Shown: positions 1 through 9,488, counted from the stretch's first letter. The stretch: 64,000 nucleotides of DNA from an uncultured Mycoplasmatota bacterium (GCA_900551105.1 URUT01000001.1:12679-76678), one strand, 5' to 3'. Notes: generated by a model from the letters alone, not told the origin. Numbers and translations: made by a program.

Positions 1-1272
1 GACAGTATGTTTATAGTAATCAAAAAAACCATTGAAGCATACAACTATGTTACAAAATTCTTTAAAGAAAAAGAAAACAAAGAGTATCTTAATGATGACA
101 ATGTTATGACTTTTAAAAAATTCTTTGATACCGGTTATGGTTATGATGGAAAGTACAAAGTAACTGGTAAAAGTGATAAAGAGGCAGTTATCCTATATAG
201 TGGTGGAACAACTGGTAAACCAAAGGGTGTAGTTTTATCTAATAAAAACTTTAATGCCGAAGGAATGCAGTGCTTTGCTATGACTGGTGCAAAAGCTGGC
301 GAATCTGTTCTTACCATCATGCCAATATTTCATGGCTTTGGTCTAGGCGTAAGTGTCCATACAGAGCTTATCTCCGGAATGAAATGTATTTTAATCCCAG
401 CATTTAAAGTAAGTGAATTTGCAAGATTAATTAAACTATATCGTCCATCATTTTTAATTGGTGTACCAACAATGTATGAAGGCTTAATTAATAATGAAGA
501 CAAATCAAAATATTTAAAATGTGTAACAAACTGTATCTGTGGCGGTGATACCCTAAAAACTGACCTAAGAGAGCGAGTAAATGCATATCTTTTAGCTCAT
601 GGTTCCAATGCCCAAATAAGAGTAGGCTACGGTCTTACTGAAAGCACTGCTGCTGCAATTCTTACCCCAAAGCACTATTATAAAGAAGGCGCTTTAGGCG
701 TACCGTTTCCTGATGTTACTGTTAAAATAATTAAACCAGGAACCACCAAGGAACAAAGAAAGAAAAGAGAAGGTGAAATATGCATAAGTGGGCCAACTGT
801 CATGCTTGGTTATCTAAATGAAACTGAAGAAACTGCAAATACCCTAAAACTTCATCCTGATGGCAAAATCTACCTGCACACCGGTGATATCGGCTACAAA
901 GATGAAGAAGGACTAGTATTCTTTACATCAAGACTAAAAAGAATGATTGTAACTAGTGGTTATAATGTCTATCCTAGTTACTTAGAAAAAATCATTGACT
1001 CACACCCAGCAGTCTTAGCTTGCGTTGTCGTTGGAATACCACATCCATACAAAAAACAAGTTCCAGTAGCCTGCATCGTTTTAAGAGATAATTTTAAAGA
1101 ATCAAAAGAACTAACCAATGACATTAAATACTACTGTGCCAAATCCATAGCAAAATATGCTATGCCATATAGATATCACTACATAAAAAGCGTTCCTAAA
1201 ACTTTAATTGGTAAAGTTAACTATAAAAAATTAGAAGAAGAATGCACTAAAAAATATAGTAAAGAGGCCTAA
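1..1272 (+). CDS. Acyl-CoA synthetase (AMP-binding), 5' end outside window
   Basis: C-terminal 421 or more residues of an ANL-superfamily acyl-CoA synthetase, which adenylates a fatty acid and transfers it to CoA. Counting from the first ATG at 7, the nucleotide-binding P-loop YSGGTTGKPKG lies at 64-74, GYGLTES at 207-213, HTGD at 291-294 and the catalytic lysine in GKVNYKK near 403. Family members have about 100-150 more residues at the N-terminus, and the frame is open upstream of the ATG, so the gene almost certainly starts before base 1. It ends 1 bp before the acyltransferase gene, which suggests an operon that activates a fatty acid and transfers it to a lipid. The chain-length preference cannot be read from sequence. 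Confidence 0.9.
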   Translation, partial: DSMFIVIKKTIEAYNYVTKFFKEKENKEYLNDDNVMTFKKFFDTGYGYDGKYKVTGKSDKEAVILYSGGTTGKPKGVVLSNKNFNAEGMQCFAMTGAKAGESVLTIMPIFHGFGLGVSVHTELISGMKCILIPAFKVSEFARLIKLYRPSFLIGVPTMYEGLINNEDKSKYLKCVTNCICGGDTLKTDLRERVNAYLLAHGSNAQIRVGYGLTESTAAAILTPKHYYKEGALGVPFPDVTVKIIKPGTTKEQRKKREGEICISGPTVMLGYLNETEETANTLKLHPDGKIYLHTGDIGYKDEEGLVFFTSRLKRMIVTSGYNVYPSYLEKIIDSHPAVLACVVVGIPHPYKKQVPVACIVLRDNFKESKELTNDIKYYCAKSIAKYAMPYRYHYIKSVPKTLIGKVNYKKLEEECTKKYSKEA

Positions 1273-1273
1273 C

Positions 1274-2110
1274 ATGGAAAAAGAAAAAAATCAAGTAGGG
1301 TTTAAAATTTTTAAAAGCATTTTAGGAGTCATATTTACATGCTATTATAGACCAAAGTATCTTAATAAAGAAGTAATTCCTAAAGAAGGACCAATTATCG
1401 TTTGTGGCAATCACATTCATCTTTTTGACCAGTGCTTGCCAATCTTAGCAACCAAAAGAATGCTCCACTATATGGCTAAAAAAGAATATTTTGATGGACC
1501 ATTTGCTTGGTTCTTTAAAGCCTCCGGTTGTATCAGTGTTGATCGTGAGCACCACGGAGGTACCTCTAAAGAAATTGCTGAAAAAGTTCTAAATAAAAAA
1601 TGGGCTCTAGGAATTTATCCTGAAGGCACTAGAAACAGCCTAGCAAGTAAAGAAGAAAAATTAAAAGAAGCCTATGAATATCTAAAAAAAGACATGAGCT
1701 TAGCTAAATTTAAAAAAATAATAAAAAAACAAATGACTCTACTAAGTCAGTATGAATTTTTAAAAACTCTTTATAATGATAATGTTATAACTAAAGAAGA
1801 ATTTAAAAAAGCGTTGCTAGACCTAGATAACTATCTAATTAAATTAGTTAAAGAAAACAAAATAAGCAAAGACACTTACAAAGATACGCTACTACTACCA
1901 GTTAAATTCGGAACTGTATCACTTGCATCTAAAACAAACGCGACTATCGTTCCTTATGCCATAACTGGTAAATACCAATTTCTAAATAACAAACTAACAA
2001 TCAAATTTGGTAAACCATTTAAGGTAAGCAAAGAAGATAATTTAGAAGAAGTAAATGAAAAATTGCAAAATGAAATTAAAAACATAATTTTAGAAAGTAA
2101 AGATATATAA
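1274..2110 (+). CDS. plsC: PlsC-like acyltransferase with internal insertion
   Basis: Likely 1-acyl-sn-glycerol-3-phosphate acyltransferase, which makes phosphatidic acid at the membrane. The HX4D catalytic motif is at 47-52 (H...D in NHIHLFDQ) and the EGTR substrate motif at 117-120. In ordinary PlsC proteins EGTR is followed after a few residues by the LLPFKKG-like strand. Here about 84 mainly charged, helical residues (about 122-205) separate EGTR from LLPVKFG. The rest, ending in a VPYAITG strand, is normal. The start ATG lies 1 bp after the acyl-CoA synthetase stop. The substrate could differ from that of classical PlsC because of the insertion. Confidence 0.85.
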   Translation: MEKEKNQVGFKIFKSILGVIFTCYYRPKYLNKEVIPKEGPIIVCGNHIHLFDQCLPILATKRMLHYMAKKEYFDGPFAWFFKASGCISVDREHHGGTSKEIAEKVLNKKWALGIYPEGTRNSLASKEEKLKEAYEYLKKDMSLAKFKKIIKKQMTLLSQYEFLKTLYNDNVITKEEFKKALLDLDNYLIKLVKENKISKDTYKDTLLLPVKFGTVSLASKTNATIVPYAITGKYQFLNNKLTIKFGKPFKVSKEDNLEEVNEKLQNEIKNIILESKDI

Positions 2111-2123
2111 GAAAGAAATTTTT

Positions 2124-3002
2124 ATGAAATCAAAAGTATTATTTACAAAAGAATTAACTCCAAGTGCTTTAGTTAAAATTTATGAAACCCTAGGACACAA
2201 ACTAAGCGGAAATGTTGCCGTTAAATTACACTCAGGAGAAGCCGGTAATCAAAACTACTTAAAGCCTGAGTTCGTAGAAGAACTAATAAACCATATAAAT
2301 GGAACAGTTGCTGAATGCAACACAGCTTATGACGGTGAAAGAAATACCACTCTAAAACATCAAAAATTACTAGAAAATCATGGTTGGAGTAAACATTTTA
2401 AAGTAGACTTACTAGATGAAAAAGAAGACCTAGAACTAGACGTTCCAAATGGCAAAAGAATCAAGAAAAACTATGTCGGCAAGAATATTGAAAACTACGA
2501 CTCTATGCTTGTTTTATCACACTTTAAAGGACACCCAATGGGCGGTTACGGTGGCGCATTAAAACAATTATCAATCGGTGTTGCTTCATCAGCTGGTAAA
2601 GTTTATATTCACACAGCAGGAGCTACTAAAGACCCAAATAAACTATGGGAAAATCTTCCAAAACAAGACGAGTTTTTAGAATCTATGGCTGATGCTGCCT
2701 CATCAGTAGTAAACTACTTTAATAAAAATATTGTATACATCAATGTACTTTGCAACATGTCAGTAGACTGTGATTGCTGTGCAAAGGCAGAAGACCCATG
2801 CATTAAAGATATTGGTATTCTAGCAAGCCTAGACCCAGTAGCTATTGATGAAGCCTCAATCGATTTAGTAAAAGACAGTAATGACGAAGGCAAAGCCCAC
2901 TTTTTAGAAAGAATAGAAAGTAAAAATGGTCACCATACGATAGATGAAGCACAAGAAAGAGGCATCGGTACTAAAGAATATGAATTAATAAGTATAGACT
3001 AA
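2124..3002 (+). CDS. DUF362 domain protein
   Basis: 292-residue protein of the DUF362 family, recognised from the N-terminal KVAVKLHSGE-like strand (NVAVKLHSGEAGN, about 30-42), the central LSHFKGHPMGGYGGALK block (about 131-147) and the Cys-rich region CNMSVDCDCC with a later PCI (about 210-226), which could hold a metal or Fe-S cluster. The biochemical role of the family is not established. It follows the acyltransferase by 13 bp in the same direction, so it probably belongs to the same operon. The operon terminator overlaps its stop codon. Confidence 0.75.
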   Translation: MKSKVLFTKELTPSALVKIYETLGHKLSGNVAVKLHSGEAGNQNYLKPEFVEELINHINGTVAECNTAYDGERNTTLKHQKLLENHGWSKHFKVDLLDEKEDLELDVPNGKRIKKNYVGKNIENYDSMLVLSHFKGHPMGGYGGALKQLSIGVASSAGKVYIHTAGATKDPNKLWENLPKQDEFLESMADAASSVVNYFNKNIVYINVLCNMSVDCDCCAKAEDPCIKDIGILASLDPVAIDEASIDLVKDSNDEGKAHFLERIESKNGHHTIDEAQERGIGTKEYELISID

Positions 3003-3020
3003 AATGTCTATATTTTTTTT
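2993..3020 (+). terminator. Intrinsic terminator of the lipid operon
   Basis: Perfect 7-bp stem TATAGAC/GTCTATA with a 6-nt loop followed by eight T. The left arm overlaps the stop codon of the DUF362 gene. Confidence 0.85.
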
Positions 3021-3050
3021 GCAATTTTTTAAAATTTCCAATATTTAATA

Positions 3051-3079
3051 TTGACAAAATTCTCTCTATCCTTTAGTAT
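3051..3079 (+). promoter_or_regulatory. Promoter of the sortase/adhesin pair
   Basis: TTGACA at 3051-3056 and TAGTAT at 3074-3079 with a 17-bp spacer. The transcript would have a leader of about 90 nt before the sortase start. Confidence 0.6.
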
Positions 3080-3178
3080 ATAGACCTTGTAAACCGAAAT
3101 TTTTAGTGTATTATTATGAATCATATAATTTTATACTAATTAGTTAAATCACTCATATATTATTTTAGGGGGTAAAAT

Positions 3179-3877
3179 ATGAAAAAGTGGTATTATTTTT
3201 TACTCAGTTTTTGCTTAATACTATTAATTAGCTCATCAGCAATGATACTAGTGCATAAAAATAATGAAGAAAAATTAAATGTTATCGCACTAGAAGGAAA
3301 AATTGACGAAACTAAAGAAGAAAATTTAAAGGAAAAATATTATAACTTTAGACAAGAGTATCAAAATGATGACATAATTGGCAGTATCAACATTCCTGGG
3401 ACTGATATTAATACCTTGTTTGTTAAACCATCAAATAATTCTTATTATTTAACGCACACTTTAAAAAAAGAAAAAAGTCGAATTGGTGCTGTATTTATGG
3501 ACTACCGAAATACATTTGATGACAAACAAATTAATATATATGGTCATAATTCAAATAAATATGACGTAGCATTTAAAAATCTAAGATTATACTTAGACAA
3601 TGAATTTACTGAAAAAAATAATTTAATATATATTGAAACTGAAGACGGTATTACAACATACGAAGTATTTTCTGTAAAAAGAACCAAAGAAAAAGAACAC
3701 ATGACATTAAAAACTAATGATTTTCTAGGCCACATTAATAAAATTAGAGAAAATGCTTTATATAATAAAAATATTAACATTACCGAATCTGATGATATTT
3801 TAATTCTTCAAACATGTTTGCTTGATGGAACAAGAGATTATCTTATTGTTAGTAGTAGGAAATTAACCAATCTTTAA
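3179..3877 (+). CDS. Class B-like sortase
   Basis: 232-residue membrane-anchored transpeptidase with an N-terminal hydrophobic segment (about 5-25). The sortase fold is shown by the IGSINIPGTDINTLFVKP entry strand, the catalytic His in IYGHNS (about 122), the catalytic Cys in LILQTCLLD (about 213) and an Arg near the C-terminus (SSRK, about 227). The spacing and the D-x-R-D-Y-like ending resemble class B. It lies 36 bp upstream of a large LPXTG-like adhesin, so it is probably the dedicated enzyme that anchors that protein to peptidoglycan. A strong RBS (AGGGGG) precedes the ATG. Confidence 0.85.
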   Translation: MKKWYYFLLSFCLILLISSSAMILVHKNNEEKLNVIALEGKIDETKEENLKEKYYNFRQEYQNDDIIGSINIPGTDINTLFVKPSNNSYYLTHTLKKEKSRIGAVFMDYRNTFDDKQINIYGHNSNKYDVAFKNLRLYLDNEFTEKNNLIYIETEDGITTYEVFSVKRTKEKEHMTLKTNDFLGHINKIRENALYNKNINITESDDILILQTCLLDGTRDYLIVSSRKLTNL

Positions 3878-3913
3878 AAGATTGTTTAATATAGATTTAG
3901 GAGGGAAAAGGTT

Positions 3914-6900
3914 ATGAAAAAATTAAAAAATGTAGCACAGCTATTTCTTGCATTAGCTATTACTATAACATCTATATTTAGTAATGCTTTTGTTGTATTT
4001 GCTGATGCTAACCCAAACGCTGGTAAAGTTACTGCCACTAAAACTGCAGAACGTATTGGCGATGAAACTAGCAGAAGTGCTAAAGTTAAAATAACAGTAA
4101 GTGGTAATCCTTACACTATAACTACACAAAAAGATAGAGAAATCGTTTTAGTGTTAGATGCTTCTGGTAGTATGGATAATGGAATAAGTGGCTCTAACAA
4201 AAATAGAATAGAAACACTAAAGGACGCTGCTGAAAATTTCATTGATAGTCTTTTAACAGAAGAAAATGCTGGAAAGATTAAAATCGGTATAGTATGGTAT
4301 TCTGATAAGGATAATACCAATAAAAGTGAAGTATGTGGTTTAAATGATAATGCTACAACTCTAAAAAATTGTGTTTCTGGTAAAACTGCTAAAGGTGGTA
4401 CTAACGTTCAACTTGGAATCAGTATGGCCAAAGATTTATTTACAAAAGCAGATAATGAAAAAAGCTTAATCGTTTTATCAGACGGTGTGCCAACATACTA
4501 TAATGATAAAAATGGTATTGAACATGGCCATGGTAGTGTAGACACTCATGAAGATTTATATGCTTATGATTTTGTAGCAACAAAGAATTATCAAAATAAT
4601 CTTGGACAAAATGTAGCCGATGGATATATTGATTACTACGATTATAAAAGCGAAGAAACATATAGATGTGAATACGTTGGTTATAGAAGAAATCACTGGG
4701 GAAAAATCACTTATGAAAGTGAAACTTGCCAAGATGGATTTTATATGAAACCTAGTGAAGCAGCAAAAAAAGAAACAGACTCATTTAATGGCAAAATATA
4801 CTCAATTGGTTTTGGTATAACTACAACAGATTGGAGAGGTAATACCGTTACTAATGAAGAAGCTCAAAATTTCTTAAAATCAATTGTAAAAAATGGTGGA
4901 AGTTACTTTGATGCTAGTGACACGGCTAAATTAAATGAAGCCTTTGCAGCTGTATCAAAAGATATGGAAATTGTTGCTAAAAACTTAACTATTAGAGACG
5001 TTGTTCCAAGTACATTCACTGTAGATGAAAATGACTTAAAGCAAAGATATGGTAACAATGTAACAATTACAAAAGATGAAAACACTAAAGAAACTATTAT
5101 AACTTATAAATTTGCTGAATTATCTTCTAAAAAATCAGAAGAATTAACATTCAATGTAACAGCAAATGAAGATTATTATGGTAGTATGTACACTAATAAT
5201 GGTGCTACTGTTACTGGAACTGCTGCTGATGGTAATAAGTTCTATGAAAATGTTGATGGTAAGATTAACGAAAACTTAATCGACCCAGTTGCGCCTATTG
5301 CATCAAGAACTAAAGATGATAATTACGACACAGAAACTAACAAGGAATTAGTAGTAGATGCAAGTGATGGCATTACGTCAAATGATTATAATGGAAAACA
5401 AGAAGATGAAGCAAAAAGTGTTTTAGATGAAATCATTATAGTTAACAAAACAAAATATGGTTCATTAGAGCTTAATCAAGATGGATCACTTAAATATAAT
5501 CCAAATACAAACTTCCGTGGTACTGATAATTTCAAATATTATATTAAAACTACTATCACAGATAAAAATGGTAATAAGACTTACGCAAAGTCAGACGTTG
5601 CAACTGTAACTATTAATGTTAAAGGTGTTAAGGCGACTTATACTGTTAACTATTTAGAAAAAGGTACTAATACAAAAGTAGCTGATAGCAAAACAATTTC
5701 TAAGAACGCTAATAATGAAGACTTATATATTGGTGATAAGGTTACAGAATACGCTTTAACTTTAAATAATTATAATTTAGTAAGTAATAGTCAAGAATCT
5801 ATTACTCTTGCTAAAGAAGGAAATGTAATCAATTTCTATTATGAACTTAAAGATTCTAAAATCATTGTTCATCATAAAGAAAAGGGTACTGGTAGAACAT
5901 TAGCAGATGATGATACTTTCACAGGTAAAGTAACTGAAACAAAAGTAATTAATGCTAAAGATATTAAAGACTATGTTGTAGTTGGCAGTAAAACACAAGA
6001 GGCTGAATTTGATTTAACTACTAACGAATATACTTTCCACTATGAAAAAGCAGAAAGTGCTGGAGCAGTAGCTCATCACTATATCATTGATAACAATGGT
6101 AAAAAAACTGATAGAAAACTATTTAATGATGATGAAGTAACAGGTAAAATTGGTACACCATTCTCATTTAGTCCTAAAACAGAAGGCTTAGGCGATTATG
6201 AATTTGTTGAAAGTGAAGGCACAACAAGTGGAACTCTATCTAGCACAAGACAAGAAGCAGCCTTCTACTATCAATTAAAGATGACTGATGTTACTATAAG
6301 ATATGTAACAATTAAAGATGGTAATGCAATAGATTTAATTAACCCAGTTAAAGACAGTGGTAGAATTAATGATAATTATACTGCTAATGCTAAAGATGAA
6401 AATGATAATAAAGTATTTACTAACTATAATCTAGAAAGTGCTACAGAACAAACTATTAAATTAAAAAACAGTGATAATACAATTACATTTATCTACTCTC
6501 TAAAGGATGCTAAAATTATTGTTCACTATGTTGAAAAAGGAACTAATAAGACACTTGCACCAGATAAAGAGTTTAATGGTAAAGTAACTAATAAATATAA
6601 TGTAAGTGCAATAAATATTCCTAAATATACAGCAGTAGATACAACTTCATATAACGGAGAATATACACTAGAAACTAAGGAATACACTTTCTATTATGAG
6701 AAAAAAGAAAGTGCTGGAGCTATAGCTCATCATTACATCATTGATAAAAATGGTAACAAAACTACTGATAAGTTATTTGAAGATGATACTATATCTGGTA
6801 AACTAGATGAAGAATATTCATTTAGTGCAAAGACTGATTTAGGTGCTTATGAATTTGTAGAAAGCACTGGCAAAGTAAGTGGTATTCTAACTGAAGAAGT

Positions 6901-7921
6901 ACAAGAAGCAATCTTCTACTATAGATTACAAGACTCTAAGATTATCGTTCACTATGTTGAAAAAGGAACTGATAAAACTCTAGCACCTGACAGTGAACTT
7001 AATGGTAAAGTAACTGAAGAATTTAATATTAACGCTATAGATATTCCTAAATATAAAGTAGTAGATAAAACATCATATACTGGAGAGTTTACAGTAGAAC
7101 CTAAAGAATATACTTTCTACTATGAAAAATTAGATAGTGCTGGTGCCATAGCTCATCATTATATTATTGATGAAAATGGTAATAAAACTACAGATAAACT
7201 ATTTAAAGACGATGTAGCAACTGGAAAATTAGATGATGAATTCTCATTTAGTGCTCACACTGATTTAGGCGACTATGAATTTGTTGAAAGTGAAGGAACT
7301 ATAAGTGGTATTCTAACTGATGAAGTTCAAGAAGCAAAATTCTATTATAGATTAAAATCTGCTAAAGTAATCGTTCATCATTATGAAGAAGGAACTACTA
7401 TTAAAGTAGCAGACGATGAAACTATTGATGGAAAAGTAAGCAAAGATTATACTACTAAAGAAGCTAAGGTTATTGGTTATGTTTTAGTAGAAATTCCACA
7501 AAATGCTACTGGTAAATTTACTGAAGAAGTAACTGAAGTCAATTACTATTACAAAAAAGATATGGGTAAAGTAATTACTAGATATGTTGATGAAGATGGC
7601 AAAATCCTATTAGATGAAACTACTACTAACGGTCAAGTTGGTACAGACTATCAAACAAGTCCTGCAACTATCACTGATTATGAACTTAAAAATGTAATCG
7701 GAGAAGAAAAGGGTAAATATACTAAAGAAGATATTATTGTTACTTACGTATATGAATATGTAATGGGACAAGGTGGAGATGATACATTTGTAACTCCTGA
7801 AGAACCTGAAATTCCATATACAGGAATTGATAGTGAAAATTATATTCTAGAATATAGCTTAATGGGAACAAGTATCTTAGGTATAGCTTTATTGCTAATT
7901 TTAAAGAAGAAATTTAACTAG
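3914..7921 (+). CDS. Giant VWA/MucBP cell-wall adhesin
   Basis: 1335-residue surface protein with a signal peptide (1-31, cleavage near VFA-DA). A von Willebrand A domain (about 65-350) has a complete MIDAS: DASGSMD, the Thr in GGTN and the Asp in LSDG. An isopeptide or DUF11-like beta domain and an Ig/cadherin-like domain with a GTDNFKYYI motif follow (to about 575). The rest is a string of MucBP-like modules with the signature (I/V)IVHHxxKGT...L...GK. The C-terminus has the sorting signal IPYTG, a hydrophobic segment and a KKKF tail. A composite module of 142 codons occurs about three times in tandem. The neighbouring sortase is the expected anchoring enzyme. Binding to host mucin or glycans is a family-based inference. 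Confidence 0.88.
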   Translation: MKKLKNVAQLFLALAITITSIFSNAFVVFADANPNAGKVTATKTAERIGDETSRSAKVKITVSGNPYTITTQKDREIVLVLDASGSMDNGISGSNKNRIETLKDAAENFIDSLLTEENAGKIKIGIVWYSDKDNTNKSEVCGLNDNATTLKNCVSGKTAKGGTNVQLGISMAKDLFTKADNEKSLIVLSDGVPTYYNDKNGIEHGHGSVDTHEDLYAYDFVATKNYQNNLGQNVADGYIDYYDYKSEETYRCEYVGYRRNHWGKITYESETCQDGFYMKPSEAAKKETDSFNGKIYSIGFGITTTDWRGNTVTNEEAQNFLKSIVKNGGSYFDASDTAKLNEAFAAVSKDMEIVAKNLTIRDVVPSTFTVDENDLKQRYGNNVTITKDENTKETIITYKFAELSSKKSEELTFNVTANEDYYGSMYTNNGATVTGTAADGNKFYENVDGKINENLIDPVAPIASRTKDDNYDTETNKELVVDASDGITSNDYNGKQEDEAKSVLDEIIIVNKTKYGSLELNQDGSLKYNPNTNFRGTDNFKYYIKTTITDKNGNKTYAKSDVATVTINVKGVKATYTVNYLEKGTNTKVADSKTISKNANNEDLYIGDKVTEYALTLNNYNLVSNSQESITLAKEGNVINFYYELKDSKIIVHHKEKGTGRTLADDDTFTGKVTETKVINAKDIKDYVVVGSKTQEAEFDLTTNEYTFHYEKAESAGAVAHHYIIDNNGKKTDRKLFNDDEVTGKIGTPFSFSPKTEGLGDYEFVESEGTTSGTLSSTRQEAAFYYQLKMTDVTIRYVTIKDGNAIDLINPVKDSGRINDNYTANAKDENDNKVFTNYNLESATEQTIKLKNSDNTITFIYSLKDAKIIVHYVEKGTNKTLAPDKEFNGKVTNKYNVSAINIPKYTAVDTTSYNGEYTLETKEYTFYYEKKESAGAIAHHYIIDKNGNKTTDKLFEDDTISGKLDEEYSFSAKTDLGAYEFVESTGKVSGILTEEVQEAIFYYRLQDSKIIVHYVEKGTDKTLAPDSELNGKVTEEFNINAIDIPKYKVVDKTSYTGEFTVEPKEYTFYYEKLDSAGAIAHHYIIDENGNKTTDKLFKDDVATGKLDDEFSFSAHTDLGDYEFVESEGTISGILTDEVQEAKFYYRLKSAKVIVHHYEEGTTIKVADDETIDGKVSKDYTTKEAKVIGYVLVEIPQNATGKFTEEVTEVNYYYKKDMGKVITRYVDEDGKILLDETTTNGQVGTDYQTSPATITDYELKNVIGEEKGKYTKEDIIVTYVYEYVMGQGGDDTFVTPEEPEIPYTGIDSENYILEYSLMGTSILGIALLLILKKKFN
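5850..7360 (+). repeat. Tandem MucBP double-module repeats (about 426 bp)
   Basis: Three successive units inside the adhesin gene start with (K/Q)D(S/A)KIIVH at about 5850, 6503 and 6929 and continue into an AHHYIID module. The second and third units are offset by exactly 426 bp (142 codons) and are near-identical in long stretches. The first is more diverged. Confidence 0.8.
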
Positions 7922-7934
7922 TTTCTTCTTTTTA
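7904..7934 (+). terminator. Terminator after adhesin gene
   Basis: Stem AAGAAGAAA/TTTCTTCTT with a short loop and a following T-run. It overlaps the stop codon. Confidence 0.6.
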
Positions 7935-8090
7935 TTTACAATAAAATAAATTTCATAAAACAATCACAAAAAAATCACCAAATTTTCACATTTCAGATTT
8001 ATCATTAAATCATGAAAGGAAGGTGATAAGGTAATAATAGAAAAAATATAAAACATATTAATACTATTTTACATTTCCAAAAATATATTA

Positions 8091-8115
8091 AAGGCTGACT
8101 ACCCAGCCTTTTTCT
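8091..8115 (+). terminator. Intrinsic terminator
   Basis: AAGGCTG/CAGCCTT stem followed by five T. It sits 170 bp after the adhesin gene, so it may end read-through or an untranslated short RNA. I see no convincing gene between 7935 and 8090. Confidence 0.7.
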
Positions 8116-8117
8116 AA

Positions 8118-8145
8118 TTGACAGAAATCAAATGTATGCTATAAT
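8118..8145 (+). promoter_or_regulatory. tRNA-Thr promoter, consensus with extended -10
   Basis: TTGACA at 8118-8123, TG at 8137-8138 and TATAAT at 8140-8145, with a 16-bp spacer. The tRNA begins 8 bp after the -10 box. Confidence 0.85.
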
Positions 8146-8153
8146 GTTAATAT

Positions 8154-8227
8154 GCTGATTTAGTTTAGTGGTAGAATAGAAGCATGGTAAGCTTCAGAGG
8201 ACTGTTCAATTCAGTCATTCAGCACCA
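8154..8227 (+). tRNA. tRNA-Thr(GGT)
   Basis: 74 nt fold into a cloverleaf. The acceptor stem is GCTGATT/ATTCAGC with one T-T mismatch, followed by discriminator A and an encoded CCA. The D arm is GTTT/GAAT with GG in the loop. The anticodon stem is GAAGC/GCTTC with loop ATGGTAA, giving anticodon GGT. The variable loop is only 4 nt. The T arm is GACTG/CAGTC with loop TTCAATT. Confidence 0.85.
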
Positions 8228-8237
8228 GATTGCTACC

Positions 8238-8277
8238 AAACTCGAACTTTTCAATTTTTTTGATTAGTTCGAGTTTT
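8238..8277 (+). terminator. Terminator of tRNA-Thr(GGT)
   Basis: Ten-bp stem AAACTCGAAC/GTTCGAGTTT with a T-rich tail directly after the tRNA. Confidence 0.8.
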
Positions 8278-8346
8278 AATATACTTTAATATGATAAAGT
8301 AACAATAGAAAAAAAGGAATCTTAAAACTATGGTCAGGGGGTCTTA

Positions 8347-9234
8347 ATGAAACAAGAAATAATAAAGTCAGAATTAGATGTTAAAGGTAGTAAAATTAAT
8401 GTAGTTAGAGTTGATGGATACGAATATATATCTCTAACCGATTTAGCAAGATATGCCGATGAGGATGATCCAAGATATCCGATACAAAACTGGATGAGGA
8501 ATAAAGATGTTATTTCTTATTTAGGCTTATGGGAAAGTATTAATAATGAAAACTTCAAAGGTGTCGAATTCGACACGTTTAAAAATGAAGCTGGTAGTAA
8601 TAAATTTAAAATATCTCCCCAAAAGTGGATTAGGGAAACAAATGCAGTAGGAATGATTTCCAAATCAGGTAATAATGGTGGAACATATGCTAGAAGTGAT
8701 ATAGCATTTGAATTTGCAAGTTGGTTAAGTCCAGAGTTTAAATTATACTTAATTCAGGAATTTCAAAGATTAAAGAAAGATGAAGCATATCAAAACAAAA
8801 TAGACTGGCATGCTAATAGAGTTTTAGCAAAAGTCAGTTATATAGTTCATACTGATGCTATCCAGAGTATTATTGTTCCTACTCTTACAGAGAAGCAAAA
8901 AAAATTCATTTATGCAGAAGAAGCAGATGTTCTAAATGTTGCATTGTTTGGCATAACTGCAAAAGAATGGAGAAATAAAAATCCAAAATTAGCTGAAAAT
9001 GGCAATATAAGAGACTATACAGATTTACTACATCTAGTAATATTAAATAATCTAGAAAATATAAACGCAGAATTGATTAGAATGAATATAAAACAATCTG
9101 ATAGACTTATTCAATTAAATGAATCAGCAAGAAATCAAATGGAAGCTTTAAGAAATAATAAGAATGTTAAGGAATTAGAAGTATTACAACAACAAGTAAA
9201 TGAAGATAATAAATATTTAATTGAGAGTAAATAA
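8347..9234 (+). CDS. KilA-N domain protein
   Basis: 295-residue protein with a KilA-N DNA-binding domain in the N-terminal half (about 15-145). The family pattern is visible in YISLTDLARYAD, the IQNWMRNKD block, GTYARSDIAFEFASWLSPEFKLYLIQEFQRL and nearby conserved Trp/Gly positions. The C-terminal half is helical and has no domain I recognise (contains LTEKQKKFIYAEEADVLNVALFG). KilA-N proteins are typical of phages and of chromosomal islands derived from them, and no other phage gene is adjacent, so it is likely an orphan acquired gene. AGGGGG lies 7 nt before the ATG, and a terminator follows. Confidence 0.85.
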   Translation: MKQEIIKSELDVKGSKINVVRVDGYEYISLTDLARYADEDDPRYPIQNWMRNKDVISYLGLWESINNENFKGVEFDTFKNEAGSNKFKISPQKWIRETNAVGMISKSGNNGGTYARSDIAFEFASWLSPEFKLYLIQEFQRLKKDEAYQNKIDWHANRVLAKVSYIVHTDAIQSIIVPTLTEKQKKFIYAEEADVLNVALFGITAKEWRNKNPKLAENGNIRDYTDLLHLVILNNLENINAELIRMNIKQSDRLIQLNESARNQMEALRNNKNVKELEVLQQQVNEDNKYLIESK

Positions 9235-9254
9235 AATACAATAAATGAGTTTTG

Positions 9255-9284
9255 ATAGTTCCATATTGTGGAACTATTTTTATC
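9255..9284 (+). terminator. Terminator after KilA-N gene
   Basis: Nine-bp stem ATAGTTCCA/TGGAACTAT, 5-nt loop, then a T-rich tail. Confidence 0.8.
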
Positions 9285-9440
9285 TTATTAATGGTGAATT
9301 TTTGTTAGAATAATTACGACCCATATATAACTCTTTTGTGTAATTTTTCTAGACATGACATATTATACAATAGGTTAATATTTCGAATATCCAAATTGAA
9401 ATTTATATTTATTTCTGATTTCACAATAAAAATACACATA
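9285..9440. other. Intergenic DNA, no feature seen
   Basis: A+T-rich stretch between the KilA-N terminator and the first RNA/peptide locus. I see no ORF with an RBS and no RNA fold that I would defend. Confidence 0.4.
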
Positions 9441-9488
9441 ATATAAAACCAACTTGTAAAAAAGCTGCTTTTGTGTTACTATGAATAT

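Noticed and set aside
8015..8060. Short leader peptide after the adhesin gene (ATGAAAGGAAGG...)
   Set aside because: The frame is only a few codons and not linked to a downstream gene.
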